Source: an uncultured Ruminococcus sp.
Lineage (GTDB): Bacteria > Bacillota > Clostridia > Oscillospirales > Ruminococcaceae
Assembly (NCBI GenBank): GCA_947566125.1
Contig: CANOIR010000006.1
Span: 1 to 64,000, forward strand
Length of the DNA stretch: 64,000 nucleotides
Reading direction: 5' to 3'
In this document: positions 62,796-64,000 of the stretch, piece after piece
How the letters are laid out: each line of letters starts with the position of its first letter
Numbering within the stretch: position 1 is the stretch's first letter
Translations under genes and position numbers: made by a program
The notes under the pieces: model-generated
Databases searched by the model: none
What the model saw: only the letters and a program-made list of their open reading frames with translations
Told to the model about the DNA's origin: nothing

Positions 62796-62848
62796 AAAAA
62801 TTCCGCTTTAAGTTTCATTTTATATAATGACTTAAGCGGAATTTTTTT
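62796..62848. terminator. Bidirectional terminator beside the dockerin gene
   Basis: AAAAATTCCGC pairs with GCGGAATTTTT, with internal TTTAAGT/ACTTAAG pairing. T-runs on both strands; on the minus strand it ends the dockerin gene. Confidence 0.8.
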
Positions 62849-62877
62849 AATTTTAAATATTATATATATAATTTATC

Positions 62878-64000
62878 TTATTGCAGATATTTATCCCATG
62901 AAACGTCAATGTCAGCAGCATTGTTTGAATAATAAGAGAGAATACTTAAAGCGTCAGTTATATCGAGCTTACCACCGTTTTCCATATTTTGTGATTCTGT
63001 GTCTACATCGCCAAGGAAAAATGCAAGTGCTTCCTTATACTTGTCACCGTCTGCTATCTTTGATTCCAATCCTGCCGCATTTTCAGAATAGTATCTAAGA
63101 ACCTCTAATGCATCGGTAATGTCTGCCTTTCCGTCAAAGTTAACATCGCCCTTTTTTCCTATTAGAGCTTTAATATTATTTTCCTCACCATTGTAAGTTA
63201 ATCTGGTATCGCCGCAGTACATTGGAATATCGCCAATAAAATAAGTTCCCGAATTTTTATTCATAATATAATTTGGTGATGTTCCTGCATTTACAGCACC
63301 TGTAACATTTTTAGAGCTTTCTGATGTACCGTCCGAATAATTAACATTGCAAATATAATCTGCTCCTGAACTTGCACCTGTTATAGTTTTCTTGTCGTCT
63401 GCATAATAACAAGCATATTCCGGTATATTGCTCTCTGAAACTATATCAGCACCTGTAACTCCTACAGCTATGGCAGCAGAACGGTATTTTGCCGGCAGGG
63501 CATATGAATTGCCGTTTAAAGTACCTTTTATATCAAGCTTGTTTTCTTGGAATGATATATCATAGATTCCGCAAGGAGTATTTTTCTTGAATAATGCGGT
63601 TGTTTGCATCAATGGAAAACTATCTGAATTGCCAAGGAATGATGTTGACGCATCAAGTGTTGCTATCCAACTGATTTGATTGTTCTTGTCCGGTATTCTG
63701 TCGCCTTCATTAAGAAGTTCAGGCTGATAATAGTCTATAACTCTTTCAGCCACGTCAACATAAACATTTCCGCCGTAGCTATTGGCGTATTTGAATGAAA
63801 AAGTCGCAGTTCCGTCACCATTAACTGTTAGAGGGCAGGTTATTTCATGTAAAATGCTATCCTGAGCAAGTTCGCCGTTTTCATTTACATAATATCTTCC
63901 GTGCAGCTTAAAGCTTATAGTATCATTTCCTCTGTAATATATATATCCGCCTGAAACAGGTTCTGTGCAGTAATCAAGAGAGGCACAAGTGAATGTATTT
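62878..64000 (-). CDS. Secreted dockerin-containing protein, 5' end beyond the window
   Basis: At least 373 codons; the frame stays open to base 64000, so the N-terminus is outside. The visible N-terminal part is beta-rich (YIYYRGNDTISFKLHGRYYV, FKYANSYGGNVYVDVAERV), possibly a carbohydrate-binding or cohesin-like fold. The C-terminus has two dockerin calcium segments: GDVNFDGKADITDALEVLRY and GDVDTES...GGKLDITDALSILSYY. The spacer between them is long (about 50 residues). Different dockerin subtype from the two others here. No catalytic domain visible. Confidence 0.8.
   Translation of the reverse strand, partial: NTFTCASLDYCTEPVSGGYIYYRGNDTISFKLHGRYYVNENGELAQDSILHEITCPLTVNGDGTATFSFKYANSYGGNVYVDVAERVIDYYQPELLNEGDRIPDKNNQISWIATLDASTSFLGNSDSFPLMQTTALFKKNTPCGIYDISFQENKLDIKGTLNGNSYALPAKYRSAAIAVGVTGADIVSESNIPEYACYYADDKKTITGASSGADYICNVNYSDGTSESSKNVTGAVNAGTSPNYIMNKNSGTYFIGDIPMYCGDTRLTYNGEENNIKALIGKKGDVNFDGKADITDALEVLRYYSENAAGLESKIADGDKYKEALAFFLGDVDTESQNMENGGKLDITDALSILSYYSNNAADIDVSWDKYLQ

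Overview
The window reads as a low-GC Gram-positive chromosome of the Ruminococcus type (Oscillospiraceae/Ruminococcaceae). Evidence: three secreted proteins end in dockerin modules (a BspA-like leucine-rich repeat protein, a GH26 mannanase and one cut by the right edge), which points to a cellulosome; leaders are T-box, FMN and preQ1-like; promoters are strong sigma-A type, mostly with 17-bp spacers; several genes are clostridial in type (DUF4250, glutamine synthetase III, a SpoIIM-like protein). No insertion sequence, transposase, integrase, prophage gene or CRISPR array was found.

The first ~4.48 kb is different. It is visibly richer in G and C and looks like Lachnospiraceae DNA. It holds a P-loop/DUF4869 pair, a sirtuin, a rubredoxin, the 3' part of a Gfo/Idh/MocA dehydrogenase, the 3' part of a sortase-anchored FIVAR/Ig-like surface protein and the 3' part of an AraC regulator. 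Genes are cut at ~3478 and at ~4470-4485. At the second junction the first ~20 codons of a hisC gene, in operon with pncB, run straight into the AraC fragment. An assembly chimera is the simplest reading; a recent recombination is the alternative.

From ~4.5 kb the map is coherent. 4.5-7.4 kb (-): hisC start, pncB, pncA (NAD salvage), uppP. 7.6-19.9 kb (+): pyrophosphatase, PRPP synthetase, T-box-alaS, HIT, comEC-holA-rnmV, an MBOAT/SGNH polysaccharide O-acetylation pair, a PHP phosphoesterase. 20-24.6 kb (-): LRR-dockerin protein, a degenerate VanY-like protein, a PBP5-type carboxypeptidase. 24.9-33.9 kb (+): a zinc-ribbon/CAP-like protein, nspC, a PflX-like radical SAM enzyme, a CPBP protease, proC, a SpoIIM-like protein, a YesL-like protein, rpsO with a structured leader, pnp. 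34-42.3 kb (-): hslO, a methyltransferase, secA, then queD-queE-folE-queC-queF-nth behind a preQ1-I-like riboswitch and an attenuator that abuts the queD ribosome binding site. 42.3-51.9 kb: GH26-dockerin mannanase, DUF4250, an MntR-like regulator, metY, a CDP-glycerol transferase, coaX, glnN. 52.1-56.7 kb (+): FMN riboswitch, ribD-ribE-ribBA-ribH and a HAD phosphatase. Then tRNA-Thr(GGT), an accessory island (57.0-58.9 kb), trmO, an M20 dipeptidase, a membrane protein, an MscS channel and the partial dockerin protein.

The most interesting region is 57.05-58.22 kb. A ~0.5 kb module occurs twice in tandem. Each copy has a ribbon-helix-helix (CopG-like) regulator gene, a small gene of unknown function downstream, and between them on the opposite strand a perfect sigma-A promoter followed ~70-80 nt later by an intrinsic terminator, so an antisense small RNA is predicted. 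All four promoters carry inverted repeats centred on or near the -10 box, and their sequences differ between copies. The layout resembles the copG-ctRNA-rep copy-control circuit of rolling-circle plasmids, but no replication gene is present. A RelE/ParE-type toxin pair and a GC-rich, structured, unassigned segment lie next to it.
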